Shown in pieces: positions 11,155 through 22,668 of a DNA stretch of 64,000 nucleotides (positions are counted from its first letter, which is position 1; every line of letters starts with the position of its first letter). The position numbers and the translations under genes were made by a program. The notes beneath the pieces are model-generated. The model was not told the origin of the DNA. It saw only the letters and a list, made by a program, of their open reading frames with translations, and made no database searches. This DNA comes from Caenorhabditis elegans. Lineage: Eukaryota; Nematoda; Chromadorea; Rhabditida; Rhabditidae. Where the stretch lies: the NCBI RefSeq assembly GCF_000002985.6, contig NC_003282.8, forward strand, positions 9,238,001 through 9,302,000, written 5' to 3'.

Positions 11155-11466
11155 CACAAAAACATTTGAGACCCGAAGAACTCGGGGGATGTCCAACTGG
11201 GGGGATTACCAACTCGGGGTATTGGCCCCGCCCACAGAACCGTGGCTTGCAATACGCCCATTTCTGCAACTGCCGCACGGTTTTAAAACTGTATTTTTAT
11301 CAATAGAGCGAGGATTAACAAGAAAAAATGATTTTAAAACCGTGCGGCAGTTGCAGAAATGGGCGTATTGCAAGCCACTGTACTGTGGGCGGGGCCAATC
11401 CCCCGAGTTGGTAATCCCCTAAATTTGACATCCCCCGAGTTCTTCGGGTCTCAAACATTTGTCGTT
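11155..11466. repeat. 310-bp near-perfect palindromic element
   Basis: The left arm (about 11155-11290) and right arm (about 11330-11466) are reverse complements over most of about 135 bp, separated by a loop of about 40 bp. Shared landmarks include GAGACCCGAAGAACTCGGGG, GGCCCCGCCCAC and GCAACTGCCGCACGG. It is a hairpin-type MITE or foldback element lying only 60 bp upstream of the next start codon, so it may affect that gene's promoter or serve as a source of hairpin RNA (inference). Confidence 0.85.
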
Positions 11467-11528
11467 CGTTCAAAATGTTTTTCTTTGTTTTCGATTGATA
11501 AATTTATAAAACGTTAATTTTCAGCAAA

Positions 11529-12111
11529 ATGAAAACTCCGTCGAAAAAATCAATTGAAAATAAAAGGGAAAATGGAGATCTCATTCGTGATTTTCTGATG
11601 GCCAATAATACTTCGGGTTTGTTCAATTTTCCTATTCGTGACAAAATTTTACTATTTTGAAGAAACCAAACGAATCTTCGGTCAGCCAATTGATATCAGC
11701 AATATTGAGCGAAAAGACTTCGATGAGTCAGCGGAGTCGATGATTGAAACGCTGAAAAATGGTTTCGAGGATGGTGAGCTCACTCCGATGTTTCTGACGG
11801 TCAAACAGATTCGGGAATTTATTCTGGCATCAAATATCGATGGAGGAGTAAACATGAAAATTCTGGAAGAATGTCAGAGAGTGAAAGAGGAAGATGAAAA
11901 ATGGCAGAAAATTTTCAAAGAGATGAAACAGCGCGACGCTGAGAATAAGAAACGCAGAGGTACGAGGACATTTAAGAATTGAATTTTGAAAATTAATGTT
12001 TTTTTTTCAGACTTAGCAAATTCGTCTTCCCGCGATGGATCATCGTCCTCAATTGCCAATTCGCGCTCGAACGATAATCATGAGTCGTTCAAATCGTCAA
12101 AAAACAAGTGA
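11529..12111 (+). CDS. 161-aa charged protein of unknown function
   Basis: Three exons (11529-11616, 11663-11959 and 12011-12111) have canonical GT-AG introns of 46 and 51 nt and make 161 residues. The start ATG follows TTTTCAGCAAA, a typical SL1 trans-splice context. The N terminus is basic (MKTPSKKSIENKRENG), the centre is mixed-charge and predicted helical (ECQRVKEEDEKWQKIF, then KEMKQRDAENKKRR), and the C terminus is a low-complexity Ser/Asn tail (SSSRDGSSSSIANSRSN). There is no signal peptide or membrane span. Composition suggests a nuclear or cytoplasmic, partly disordered protein. I recognise no family. Confidence 0.75.
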
Positions 12112-13456
12112 TTCCTCGTCAATTAATGTAAAAACATGTATCCGAATGCGCACTCGCTGGTTTCTCTACTGATCATCCCAAAGAATATATCTCTCATCAA
12201 AATCAAATCTCGATTTTCTGCTCACTTTAATTTCCTATTTTTAAAACATTTATTTACTTCCCTCACACCCGGCTTTTTTGTATACTTAACTGAACAGTTA
12301 ATTTTTATCCTGTGTTGTTTCCAATGTAGCAAGTTAAATTGCAAGCTTCTGAATTATAAACGCCTTTTCTGTAGCAAGAAAAGACTTTTCATGAACATTT
12401 TGAACAATGAACCGAAATTCTTTACTATTTGAACTTTCTCCATTTTTGTTTACTGCACTTAAAGTCTAAACAATTAATTGTCACAGTCGAAGTTCACCGA
12501 ATATTAAAAAAAATCAAGGAATGCACAATTTAAATGTTTATTCAAAACCACATAGCTTCCCACCAAATTTCAACTTCTAACTCTTTTCTATTACGTGCTG
12601 TTATTCAAAAATAAAACGTCAAAAACCTGTTAATTTTCCGGACCACTGGGTCCCTCTCCTTCTTCATCTAAGTGACCTCGTGATTTTCTTTTCACTTTTT
12701 GAATAAACCAAATCAAACTCTTTACAAACAACACGTTTTTTAGGTCAACTACATTAGGACACGCCTCTTTTCTATTGAAAACTCAGAAGTTGTCGTCATT
12801 CCACGAGCAAAGAGAGTTCCAAGGAAAAATATATAAAAAACTAAACAAAAAGTGGCAGTGAACTCGAATTTTTCGTTATTTTCTCTTTTTTCTTTTCCTC
12901 AATTTTTTGGCTTTTCACGTGCCCTTCTACACTCTATTGTGCTCAAGTTTTAATGGCTTCGAGAGTAGTCTTTTGTTGATTTCTTACCTCATTTTTCATA
13001 TTTAAAGCGGAAACACGAACGACTCTGGAATTTTTTCAGTGACCAAAGTTTGAAGGAAATCTAACTGATATTGCAGATCTCTTTAAATACACGAGCTGAA
13101 AACAACAAAGAACCAGCTCTTCAAAAATTTCAGCTTTCGTCAAACTTAAATATACAGTTTCTGTTATATCTGGCTCTCTATAATTTTAACAAAGTCTATT
13201 TGCAATTTTTACAAAGAAACTTATAAATCACGTTATGTCAGATTGCCCCATATCGGCTTGATCTTACATAATTGCTGGAATTTAGATTCCCGCAATTATT
13301 GTAGATCTAACCCTAATGGGTCATCCTGACACCACGAGTGGTTCCACGATGCCACTAAAAGGTTTTGAAATTATAAAAAGCATGATTACTCTATTGTTTT
13401 TATACCAGGCTATTATTCGAAATTTCGAAGAAATCGTGCAGTTTTTAGGGAAAATA
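12112..13456. other. Intergenic region, no gene seen
   Basis: The left part is the 3' flank of the charged-protein gene. The right part holds the promoter of the CHK-like kinase gene and a small palindrome (13250-13310; GCAATTATTGTAGATC arm) related to the element at 10106-10226. A 98-codon frame at 12136-12432 shows no protein-like pattern. Confidence 0.5.
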
Positions 13457-15913
13457 ATGGGCTGCGGCTCATCATCACCTGCTGAAGTGGCTCCAGCTGA
13501 AATAATTGAACCATCTCCATCATCAGATGTACCATCGGATCCGAAGATTCCAACAAGTTATCGACCATCTATTATAAGTCTACAAATCCCAAATGAATTT
13601 GGTGATGATGTGAGCTCAGACGCATTGAGGTAACAATATTAAGATAATGTTCAAAAATATAATATTTAAGGTTTAAATAACGAAGCAACTTTTTTCCCTT
13701 TGTTAGTTAGGATTTTTGTAAATGTACATCATTGAAAATTGTCAATTTTTAGACACTTTTTGTAGAAGTCTTCTAGATTCTTAATCAAATAAAACGTTGT
13801 AAACTAGTATATAACAACATAACATCTTTCATTTAATGTTTCGGAATTGCAGTGATCGATCAGATGCTCAAGAGGAGAATGTGGACTATCTCTATGCAAC
13901 AGATGTGACACTTCAATGGCTCCTTGAAAGAATTTATGATAAGTTCAAAAAACCAATTCCAGAGGATCCACAATGGATAATTGAAAGGTTGAACCGGCCT
14001 AGTTGGGATTGTAAGTAATCTAAAAAAAATTATCAAACCTACTCTCGCCTAAACGTGAAAAAAGAAACATAAATTTGGAAAACATTTCAGTGGACTACGC
14101 AACTTCTTCTGTCGTTAGAGTTACATTTGGATGGGATGATGATGAATTACCAAGAAGTGTTGTTTTAAAAACTCCAGTTGCAAAAGATCAGAGAGATGAT
14201 GAAGAAGGAAAATATCACTACATCATGTTTAAGAGGTATTTGTTTCTGCATTTTTTTAATAATAAAAATACCACTCGGTTGAGTTAGGTCCTATCAACAG
14301 TCGTGTACACAACTGTAAACTAGAAATTGTAATTTTTTAAATTTAAAAGCAATAAAAAAATTGGGCATATTAAATTTCAAAAATTGCATTTGAAAGTTGA
14401 TTTCGAACTGTTTATATTAAAATTTAGTATACATAATTTCAGAGAATGTAATGTATACGAATGGACACAGAAGTTTCCAAAATTGATAGCACCAAAAATC
14501 ATTCACATTAAAAAGCATTCAAAGGAAGGAAGCGGAGTTGTGGTTATGGAAGATGTTTCCGAAAAAGGACAAGAACAGGATCCAGTTAAAGGGTTAATGG
14601 TGAGAGAATTTGAAAAGACATGAGGAAGTATTCACTTCTTTCTGGAGACAGAATTGTAGTATGAAGCTGATCAAAGACCTCTTGAATTAAAAATAACTGG
14701 TGATGAATTAAACAGTAAAGTTAGCGTATTTTCAGCTAGAAGTGGTCCGTGATCTCCTGAAACAAATTGCATATCTTCATTCTATTTCACTAAAACATAC
14801 GTCATGGAGCACACTTGTTGCCGATTTGCCTCCATCATATTATGCTCACACAATTGGAAGTTTTGATGATACACTGACTTTCTTCGAGAGGCAAGATGTG
14901 GATCATTCAAGATTTGTGGTTTGTTCTATATTTTATAAAAAAGATGTAGTTATTGGATAGACAATGTGTAGTTTTTTAACAGAAAAATCTTTCATTTCAT
15001 CTATAATTTCAGCATATAGGAAAATATTTCTCTGACGAATATCTACATTCAACGGCAACTGAAACAACTGAATTACTTGATATTCCAAAAGTTTTGGTTC
15101 ACGGGGAACCATATGCGAGTAATGTTTTTACAAAAATGGAAGGAAAAGAACAACGAATCTTATCACTTATTGATTGGACAGGCAAGAGTTTTAATTTGAG
15201 AAAAATGGTTCATTTTTAATTATTTAAAATGTCTTATTTTTAGAAGGTCACTCTGGATGTTTCGCTGAAGATGTTGCAAAAATAATATGTTGGAATTTGA
15301 ATGCAAAAGAGCGAGTTGATAATACAAGTTCACTTCTCGAGGGATACCATTTTCATTTGGCAAGGTGAGTTTTGAGAAATACGAGTTAATAAATAAATGT
15401 GATGAATCAAAAGTTACGTTACAAAGAAAGTAGAACGATTTTCGAGAGCTGCAAAAGCACAAGAAAACAATTTTGAAAATTTTTTATTTCCTGTCAAAAA
15501 GTGACAATTTCTCAGTTTTTGCCACTCATAGTTTTGGAAGTCGACCAAAAAAAAGTTTTTTTTCCTACATTTTGGAGCCTGTAACTTTTTTTAAAATTTC
15601 ATTATCTTCACTTTTTGCAAACATTAATTTAATTTTATAATCGGCTTGTATGACAAACCACAATATAAGAATTAAAATCCAACAAGTAATTGTGTATATT
15701 AGTTGAATGAATTTCAGATATTACGACGGTGATTGCCCATTCACAGTTGATATAATACAAAGAGCTTATGAAGTATTCGTCCCATTTGCAATGGTATCAT
15801 TATGTGGAAAAGTGATGAGTGTCAAGAATAAAACAGAAAAAGAACCATTAATTGAAAGAGCAAAAAGTCTGATTCAACAGGTGTATGCAATGGAAAGGCT
15901 CAATGAATCATAG
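13457..15913 (+). CDS. CHK/DUF1679-type kinase-like protein with predicted lipid anchor
   Basis: Eight exons: 13457-13631, 13853-14010, 14091-14235, 14443-14599, 14736-14918, 15013-15181, 15244-15364 and 15718-15913. The start at 13457 gives MGCGSSSP, a textbook N-myristoylation plus palmitoylation signal; an in-frame ATG at 13316 would bury it. The fold follows nematode CHK kinase-like proteins (DUF1679, related to choline and aminoglycoside kinases): SVVLKTPV holds the likely ATP-binding lysine, VVVMEDVS is the hinge, VLVHGEPYASNVF is the catalytic loop and LSLIDWTEG is the metal-binding segment. In the catalytic loop the usual HGD aspartate is glutamate (HGE), so activity is doubtful. The sixth intron has a GC donor (G|GCAAGAG). 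Probable poly(A) signal at 16000-16005. Substrate unknown. Confidence 0.82.
15467..15600 (+). repeat. Interspersed repeat copy (TTTTTGCCACTCATAGTTTT family)
   Basis: It shares TATTTCCTGTCAAAAAGTGAC, TCAGTTTTTGCCACTCAT and TTTTGGAAGTCGA with 49108-49225, and more weakly with 19862-19985. A fragment on the opposite strand lies at 18410-18460. It sits in the last intron of the kinase-like gene. Confidence 0.7.
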
Positions 15914-16259
15914 ATTTTGTTTCAGTATTGAATTAAAATGTCTTTCATGTTATATCAGATTGTACTATGCCAAAAATGTCTAATATTTTTATTTGTTTTA
16001 ATAAATTTTGAAACTTCTCAAATAAAAAAACAATTGAAAAAAACACAAGTTAAAATTTAAAAAAATGGAAGCACAACAAAACTCACCTACAATCTTTGAT
16101 TTTGTCAGGTGATGGTTTTGATTAATAGAATAAATAAAATAAAATAAAAATACAGTAATGTACAAATATGGAATCGGATGGAAAGACTGGAATTGATTGC
16201 ACTCGCACTTTTCTCTTTTTTGCAATTAAAAAAATATCAATGGTTTCAAAAATAATAAT
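15914..16259. other. Convergent 3' spacer
   Basis: 346 bp between the stops of the kinase-like gene (+) and the PGAP2-like gene (-), with an AATAAA at 16000-16005. Nothing else is seen. Confidence 0.7.
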
Positions 16260-18099
16260 TTAATGTTTCTCTGGAAGAGCTTCAATTGCTTGCTTGTTTG
16301 GCTCATTCTGAACAACGTCTTCGATTTTTCGCACACTGAAAATGTTTAATTTCAAAATTAATAAATAATTGTGTTTCTTCTTTTTCTGTAAAAAAATGAA
16401 AATCAAACCTGAAAGTGACTTTGTATCGAATGTCAAAGAATGCACATCCGTGGAAGCAAATATTTAGGAACACTCCACTGTATTCACATAACGCGAAAAC
16501 ATCGTACGCTGAAAGATTTAATAATTATTGAGAAATCATATATTTGGAGGGGATGAGCTCAACTCTCCACCACGGAAAAATTTTTTGCGAATCAATGCAT
16601 TGATTAATAGATGGGTAAATTTATAAAATTAATGGGTAAATTTTTAAAAAATTAAAGTTGAATGATTTTCTTCTCCAATAAATTTACGATTTCCAACCAC
16701 ACGGGACCTGCGTTAGTTATGAGTGGTATCATTAACCTGCGAGTTTTCAATTCCAAGATTTTTTTTGAATTGTTTCAGGGATTCACATAACAACTGAAAT
16801 CCAATATTTAAAAAAGTTTGCCTCACCCCAAGTTATACATTTTCTCCAGTAGAGAATAAATGAAGCAATGAGAATTGGAGTAGATAGAACGTACAGTGAT
16901 GTGAAAAGAATTTTCAAGTAGTATGATAATCGGCCCTGAAAACAATACTTTTTTGAAGCAAAATCTTCTCTGTTTCATCACTAAAACTTTTAAAAAAACC
17001 TTACATATGGATTCAGATAATACAATGAATGAGCATGACAGAAAATGTTTGAAATCATGTGAACAATTCCACAGATTCCAAAAACATAGAAGAAAATCAC
17101 ATGAACTTCTGAAATGACAAATTTCTTCGAATAAGTGAGGCAGTTTCCTAGACTTACGAATATTTTCCCGTTCGCCAATAATTGATAAGCCCGATAAGAA
17201 AATCAGTTCCAATAAACCAACGACAAAGTACAAATATCGACTTAATTCATATAGCCATACACGTTTATAGTTCACATTTCTCATTCGTTTGTATCGGGAA
17301 ACTAGAAAAAAACTGGTCAATTTCTCAACAATGAATCTATATTTTAAGAAATTTCAAACAAAATTTTTTCGAAAAAAATATTTCAAACATGATTCAATGT
17401 TTTAACAAAACGAAAAACTTACATCCTGTGATCAGCTCAACAACTCGAATAGGCACATGAAACAAGAGAAAAAGTTGCCAAAACGTACGTTCAACTGGTA
17501 AATTAATAATTCTGGAGAGTGAGGGAAGACGAGCCCGCTGAAAAATTTGGATTTTTTTGAATCCTAAAATAAACTCAAAAATAAAAATAAACTAACACCA
17601 CACTGCCAATTATAGTTACTGATTTCATCATTATGGAATATTAGGGCAATTGCAATAGCTGATATTGATCCAAACATTGGTGGAATGAATCCAGCCAAAA
17701 ATACTTCCACTGGGTTCAGCCTGAACAAAAATATATTATTTTCATGAAAAAATCTTCTACGTATTGGTTACTCTCATTTTGGCAGCAAGCTCACTTCTCT
17801 CTTCGTTTTTGAAATGTCAAAGCATATTTTACTACAAAACTATTAAATTAATTTGTTTCGACAACATTGGGTACATATAAAGATAACAGAAGTGTCTCTG
17901 AGGTATGAGAGGTATGTCGAGGAAGATCGAGGAAATATAATGTTTTCATGGGAATATCAATTGAATGAATTAAATACCTGACAATTTCCGTAATTTTCTT
18001 TCCATCCTTAATATATGGCTCGAACAATCCCATTCGATTGAGTGGCGGTGGTAACCTTCGACGGACTCCCTTCTCGACGGTTGACGCCGGAGAAGTCAT
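16260..18099 (-). CDS. PGAP2/FRAG1-family membrane protein
   Basis: Eight minus-strand exons: 17978-18099, 17597-17720, 17423-17537, 17158-17301, 17005-17108, 16827-16935, 16409-16508 and 16260-16335. The product has a polar N terminus and about five or six hydrophobic spans. It aligns in order with PGAP2 features: a luminal segment after span 1 starting FHNDEISNYNW and running to LPSLSRI, FWQLFLLFHVPIRVVE, FYVFGICGIVHMISNIF and the C-terminal FALCEYSGVFLNICFHG. PGAP2 acts in the Golgi in fatty-acid remodelling of GPI anchors, as part of the FRAG1/DRAM/Sfk1 superfamily. The family call rests on aligned motifs recalled from the human protein; the specific activity of this paralogue is inferred. 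The tail is short and acidic and ends ALPEKH. Confidence 0.85.
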
Positions 18100-19045
18100 C
18101 CTTTTTGGGCAAAAGAACTGGAATAGGGGCTTTTACATAGAAAAAAACAAGCTTGATAATAAAATTTGAGCAATTTTTGAGGCAGCAAAGAAACAAAAAA
18201 AATTATAAGAAAAGTCGAAAATCTACATCCCAAAAGCAAAGCTTACTACTGTGTTTTCGATTAAACTTTTCCAAATACGGGGACTTTTTCAGTAAATTAA
18301 AGCATTGATTTATGAACTCCTAGATTAAACACACACACACAATTAAATAAAAACATAGAGAACCATTTTTCTGGCAAGTTTCCAAAATTAATGTAAGATA
18401 AAAAATTAGATTTCAGAACTTTTTGACAGGAAATAAAAAGATTCAAAACATTTTTGAATAGTTTTTCTTTTTGGTGTTTGGAAATTCTAGAACTACTGAA
18501 GTCGTGCCCTTCAATCTTGGTAACATTTTTTCGAATGTTGGGCAATAGGTTGATGGCAAATGTGGAGAATTCAAGAAAATATTCATAGGTATGATAGAAA
18601 AATATCCCAATTCTTACTTTCTAACAACACCTTCAACGTTTTCTCTTTCATAGAAAACTTAATTTGTCAGGAGGATTTCAAGTTTTTTTTTCGAAATTTA
18701 AACTTGGCAATTCATAGATCTTTCAGAGTGACAAGACTAGATACCTTAGTTTTTGAATACGGTGAACGTTGTTAGAAAAATTATCAAAAAAAGGAATGAG
18801 AAGAATCAATGACGTTTCTACATGCAAAAGCATCTAAATTGCCAAAGGAAGACATTATGATCATCCCCATCCAGTTTTCTCATAGGCTACGAATAATCAA
18901 GTTGTCCTCTTGTGATAATTTTTTTTGCTTATCATTACAGTTGACATAACTTTTAGGAATAGCTATCTAACTGTGTGTGTTATCCACGGGCTAACCGTTT
19001 GTTTTATTTCCGGTAATCACTGGAAACGTACGCTACAGAAAATAG

Positions 19046-19079
19046 TGACGTCATACGTGATTTCAACTGTGTGACGTCA
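19046..19079. promoter_or_regulatory. Pair of perfect CRE palindromes
   Basis: TGACGTCA occurs at 19046-19053 and again at 19072-19079, 26 bp apart start to start. This 8-bp palindrome is the classic CREB/ATF (bZIP) site. The pair lies about 950 bp upstream of the PGAP2-like start. Function is inferred from the motif only. Confidence 0.4.
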
Positions 19080-19861
19080 CAGGTTTCTGAAATAATTTCG
19101 GTAGCTTTGGAGGTCAAACAGAGACGAATCTGTTTGAATGTTTAGAGCTCTCATATCACTTATAATCTTTTACTCAAATTGGAGCAATGTTTCATTTTTT
19201 CCGAAAATTATTTCTATGCAAGCTTTAAAGACAAACACTAAAAAATAGTCTAAAATTGATTCTATAAAAATAGTTGTACTATGAATAAGTGAAATCCTGA
19301 ATTCAATTAGTGGGAAAATTTGAAAAAAAATATAATTGAAGAACTTTTAGAACTTTTGGGAAGCGAGAAGAATAGGTCAATACCATGGAAAGGACATTTC
19401 TCATGAATCATGTCAATCGCGTTGCCTTCTTCATTCTATTCCTTCACACTTCATCAATTGTGTATCAATTCATACAAATCCCCTCCAGAAAAAAGAGGAA
19501 AAAGATAGACTGTGATACAGTAACGAGACATAGAGATAATAAAATGAAACTCTACAGAGAAAATGAGAAAACCGACGGAAAACGATGTTGAGAAGCGGGG
19601 GTAGATGAGGCAAAAAAGGAGAGGATGGCTGATGAGAACTGGATCTTATGGATGAAGAATGGATTGGCATAAGAAACACTGAAGAAAGACGGAGAAAGAA
19701 GCTTGAAAATATTTATGGTGTGAAAGGAAACAACCACAAAATGTCTGATGGCGGTGATGGTTTGGGGGTAATTCAAAAGAGTGAATGAAACTATGAAATG
19801 ATTGGGGGAATGCATTTTTTTAATGTAGAGGTTCTTCTTTTGAATCCTTATCAGAATGACC

Positions 19862-19985
19862 AAATATCATAATAAAACTTATGAAAACATTTTGGAACGT
19901 TTTCTTTTCAAGTCAAAAAGCGGTGAAAACTCAGTTTTCTCAGTTTTTTTGGAAGTCGCCAATCAAAGAAAAAAGTGTATTTCAG
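19862..19985 (+). repeat. Interspersed repeat copy, diverged
   Basis: It starts with a TATCATAATAAAACTT motif, also present at 34084-34100 and 49096-49113, and continues with AAGTCAAAAAGCGGTGAAAA and TTTTTTTGGAAGTCGCCAA, matching the repeat family at 15467 and 49108. Confidence 0.6.
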
Positions 19986-20640
19986 TTTAATGTTCTAATT
20001 ATGTTTAAAATATTCATATTCAAAGATTGTAGGGACTCGAAAAGTGGCACAAACGTAAATAGTGTACACTACTATTTGGCTCAAAGTAAAGCAACTTTCC
20101 AAATTAGAAAATTTTTAAAATAATTGTAGAAATTGCTTGAAGAACACATTATTATTAGATGCTGAAAATTGATATCTGGAAAAATTTCTATATCGTCATT
20201 TCGCTGAAATTCGACATGTCGGTTTAAATGCATATGATAATATTCTGAGTAGGTCTTGCCACGATTTCAGTCACTACAGGTGTCCAATTTTTCAGATGTG
20301 TTCATTTGATAAAGAAAATGAAATTTATAATTTTCAAATTCTGATGTACTTAGAGAAATCCAGTTTTTGTATCACTAAATTTTAAAAAATTGGATTTTTT
20401 ACTAATTTGGTGAATAGTTTTTCTTCGTAATAAGAAGAATCAAGACATGTGTTGCGACTTAATGAATGATTCCATGTTGAAGTAATAATTTTAAAAAAGC
20501 CTGTACAAAATTTCTGGTTAGTTCCTCATCCGAAAAAGTAAAAAACAATGTTGTTTCAAATGTTATGAAAGTAAAATGACTTGTGTGAACGTATCAAAGA
20601 AAAGCATCTTCGACGATCCGACCCCAAGTTTCTAGCCTTC

Positions 20641-20660
20641 TTCTCTCTCTCTCTCTCTTT
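20641..20660. repeat. (CT)n microsatellite
   Basis: About nine CT units in a pyrimidine-rich tract. Such tracts are often promoter-proximal in Caenorhabditis. Confidence 0.8.
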
Positions 20661-20920
20661 GTCTCCTCCGTTCGCCTCCTTAAAAAACTTGTCTTCAGTC
20701 TTCCGAATCATCCGTTTTCCGATTGGCATTTGGCTTCTTCTTGTCGCCACTAGCCCCTTGTCTTCTTCCTATTTCTTCACTCTTTTCTTCGAAAATCCGA
20801 AAAGCGAAAATCGTTTTCGAGAGAAGATGCCCTTTCTTGCGGCCGATTAGCCGCCAAACTGTTGTTGAAAGCGCGCTAGAAGACCCCAAAAACCGGTTTT
20901 TAAACTTTTGAACATAGAAG

Positions 20921-21029
20921 ATGGATTCATCCGGAGGTCAGGTTTATCTACTATTTTTGAGACGGACACATAAAAAAGAGAACTTCTATGCGACTAATTA
21001 GTTTTCAGGAGGAAAAAGGAAATGATTGA
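20921..21029 (+). CDS. Candidate spliced micro-ORF (13 codons)
   Basis: An ATG at 20921 opens MDSSGGQ, followed by a donor (CAG|GTTTAT) at 20942 and an acceptor TTTTCAG ending at 21008. The second exon reads EEKGND then TGA at 21027-21029. Both splice signals are good and the frame joins without a stop, while the unspliced frame is unrelated. The upstream 300 bp has a CT microsatellite and higher GC, promoter-like. It may be a real micropeptide gene, a noncoding spliced RNA, or chance. It ends 45 bp from the stop of the oppositely oriented 70-aa gene. Confidence 0.25.
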
Positions 21030-21074
21030 TGGGTAGGTTGACAATTACAGGAATAAAAAAATATAAATTATCAT

Positions 21075-21760
21075 TCACTGATCGGCTTTCGGTGTCTTGT
21101 CATCGGTAACACCATATGGTCTCAATGCTGGGATCTTCTCTTTCAGCCATCTCACGTAGAACAGTTCTTGCCTCTGCAATGAAAATGCATTTTAATTACT
21201 TCAAAGGATATGTATTTAATTTTTTAAAATATGTTCTTTTGATTTATTAACTCAGTTTTTTTTACAATTTAATTTGTGAAAATTTCAAGAGAAAGAAGTC
21301 GCAAATATGGCGAACAACTTTCCCGGGTTCAGGATATTGGAATTACATGAGACCAAATGTTCACGTCAAGCACATTGAGCAAATGCTATAACTTTTTTTG
21401 TTTATATGTGATAATATGCACCATGTTAGCGTTAAGATAATTAAATTTGAATATAATCTTGAATTTTAAAAAAATAACCGGTCCAAAAAGTTTTCACATA
21501 TATATTTTTTCATTTTATAATATTCTTTGTTCAACTATGTTTAGCCGGTAATTTTTTTTTCAAAGTTGTTATCGAATATTCTCTACTAACCTGATGTGGA
21601 GCCACGAGCGACGGGTTATTCTGGATGGTGTAGTAGGCGACGTGCATCGCTGAAAAATAATTATGGTTTAACTCTGAAAATGTTCTGAAAACAACCATCG
21701 CTTACACACGATGAGACCGGCAAACAGACTGAGTTCGGTGACTGTGCGTTTGTTGACCAT
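21075..21760 (-). CDS. 70-aa single-span membrane protein
   Basis: Three minus-strand exons (21706-21760, 21591-21649 and 21075-21173) make exactly 71 codons including the stop. The start follows CTTTTCAGCAAA, an SL1-type acceptor context. The protein begins MVNKRTVTE, has one hydrophobic segment (LSLFAGLIVSMHVAYYTI) near residues 10-27, then a basic, aromatic helix (QELFYVRWLKEKIPALRPYG) and a polar tail. Size and topology resemble small inner-mitochondrial-membrane accessory subunits, but I do not recognise the family, so localisation is only a guess. Confidence 0.72.
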
Positions 21761-22668
21761 TTTGCTGAAAAGTCAATAATTATAAGAGAAATTATGAGAT
21801 TTAAAACAACGGAAATAAGAAGAAAAAAAACATGAATGAAACAATATGACCCGAGGCGCTGAGAAAATGATGACAATTCTGTGGTGTTTACACTCTTCAG
21901 TAGTCTGCTACGTGACTATTGGCACCTACACCTTTTTTCCTTTTTTCAGAATTCAAAGCACACAAGAAAACTAAAATTTAATAAATGAAAGTATCATAAC
22001 GATGAAAGTGTGCATGTAATTTCCTAAAAATTTGGTATTAAACTAAACTCGAAGCATTTCTATAATTATTTAAATGATTGGAATTCAGTACGATAAAAAC
22101 TAGAAACAATGAAATCCGATAAGATTTAGATTTAAATATGCTTAAACTGAAAACAATTTGATCTCTTTTAAACTTAGAAATTGATTATTTACCTTAGATT
22201 TGTCAGTACATATATCATGAAAACGAGAGTTTTCAAATAAATTGCTATACTTTAATTTCAAATCAACAAACGTTTCTAATGATTTTAAATGTTGAAGAAC
22301 ATGACGTAAATTTCAATTTTGGCTCATTTCGGAGAAGTATGGGCGATGATAGTTGATTTTTAACAGTTTATATTAACAAAATGTGTAATGCAAACCGATT
22401 TTTACAAAAATTAAGGTCGGGAATTCATTAAATAAAAATTTAAAGTAAATTTTAAACAAAACGTGCAAAAATTAAAAAAAATAAGACGCAAAAAATAAAA
22501 TACGAGCAGCGTCAGAACGGAGTATTGTAGTTTTTTATGTCTGTGTCTCTTCGTCTTGCGTTGTGTTTCGCAGATAGGTCACTGTACTTTTTGAATAATT
22601 TAAGTAAATAGTGCTAAAAGTGTTCATTATTTACAGAAACTAAATCTAATCAACAAAACAGATAAAAA
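21761..22668. other. Intergenic region with probable promoter
   Basis: Upstream of the 70-aa gene and downstream of the collagen gene. AT-rich throughout except for a more mixed stretch at 22500-22580. No coding exon is seen. Confidence 0.5.

Larger units (their letters stand above)
18100..20920. other. Long intergenic region with repeats and regulatory motifs
   Basis: No exon-intron structure with family support was found. It contains a short (CA)n run near 18331-18340, a fragment of an interspersed repeat on the minus strand (18410-18460) and another copy at 19862-19985, paired CRE-like palindromes (19046-19079), a purine-rich stretch (19470-19760), and a (CT)n microsatellite at about 20641-20660 in what looks like a GC-richer promoter segment (20580-20900). 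Open frames in this interval overlap each other and lack protein-like features. Confidence 0.5.

Noticed and set aside
16965-16980. CTGTTTCA motif resembling the 21U-RNA (piRNA) upstream signal
   Set aside because: A single core match inside an intron; such 8-mers occur by chance, and no ordered cluster of them was seen here.
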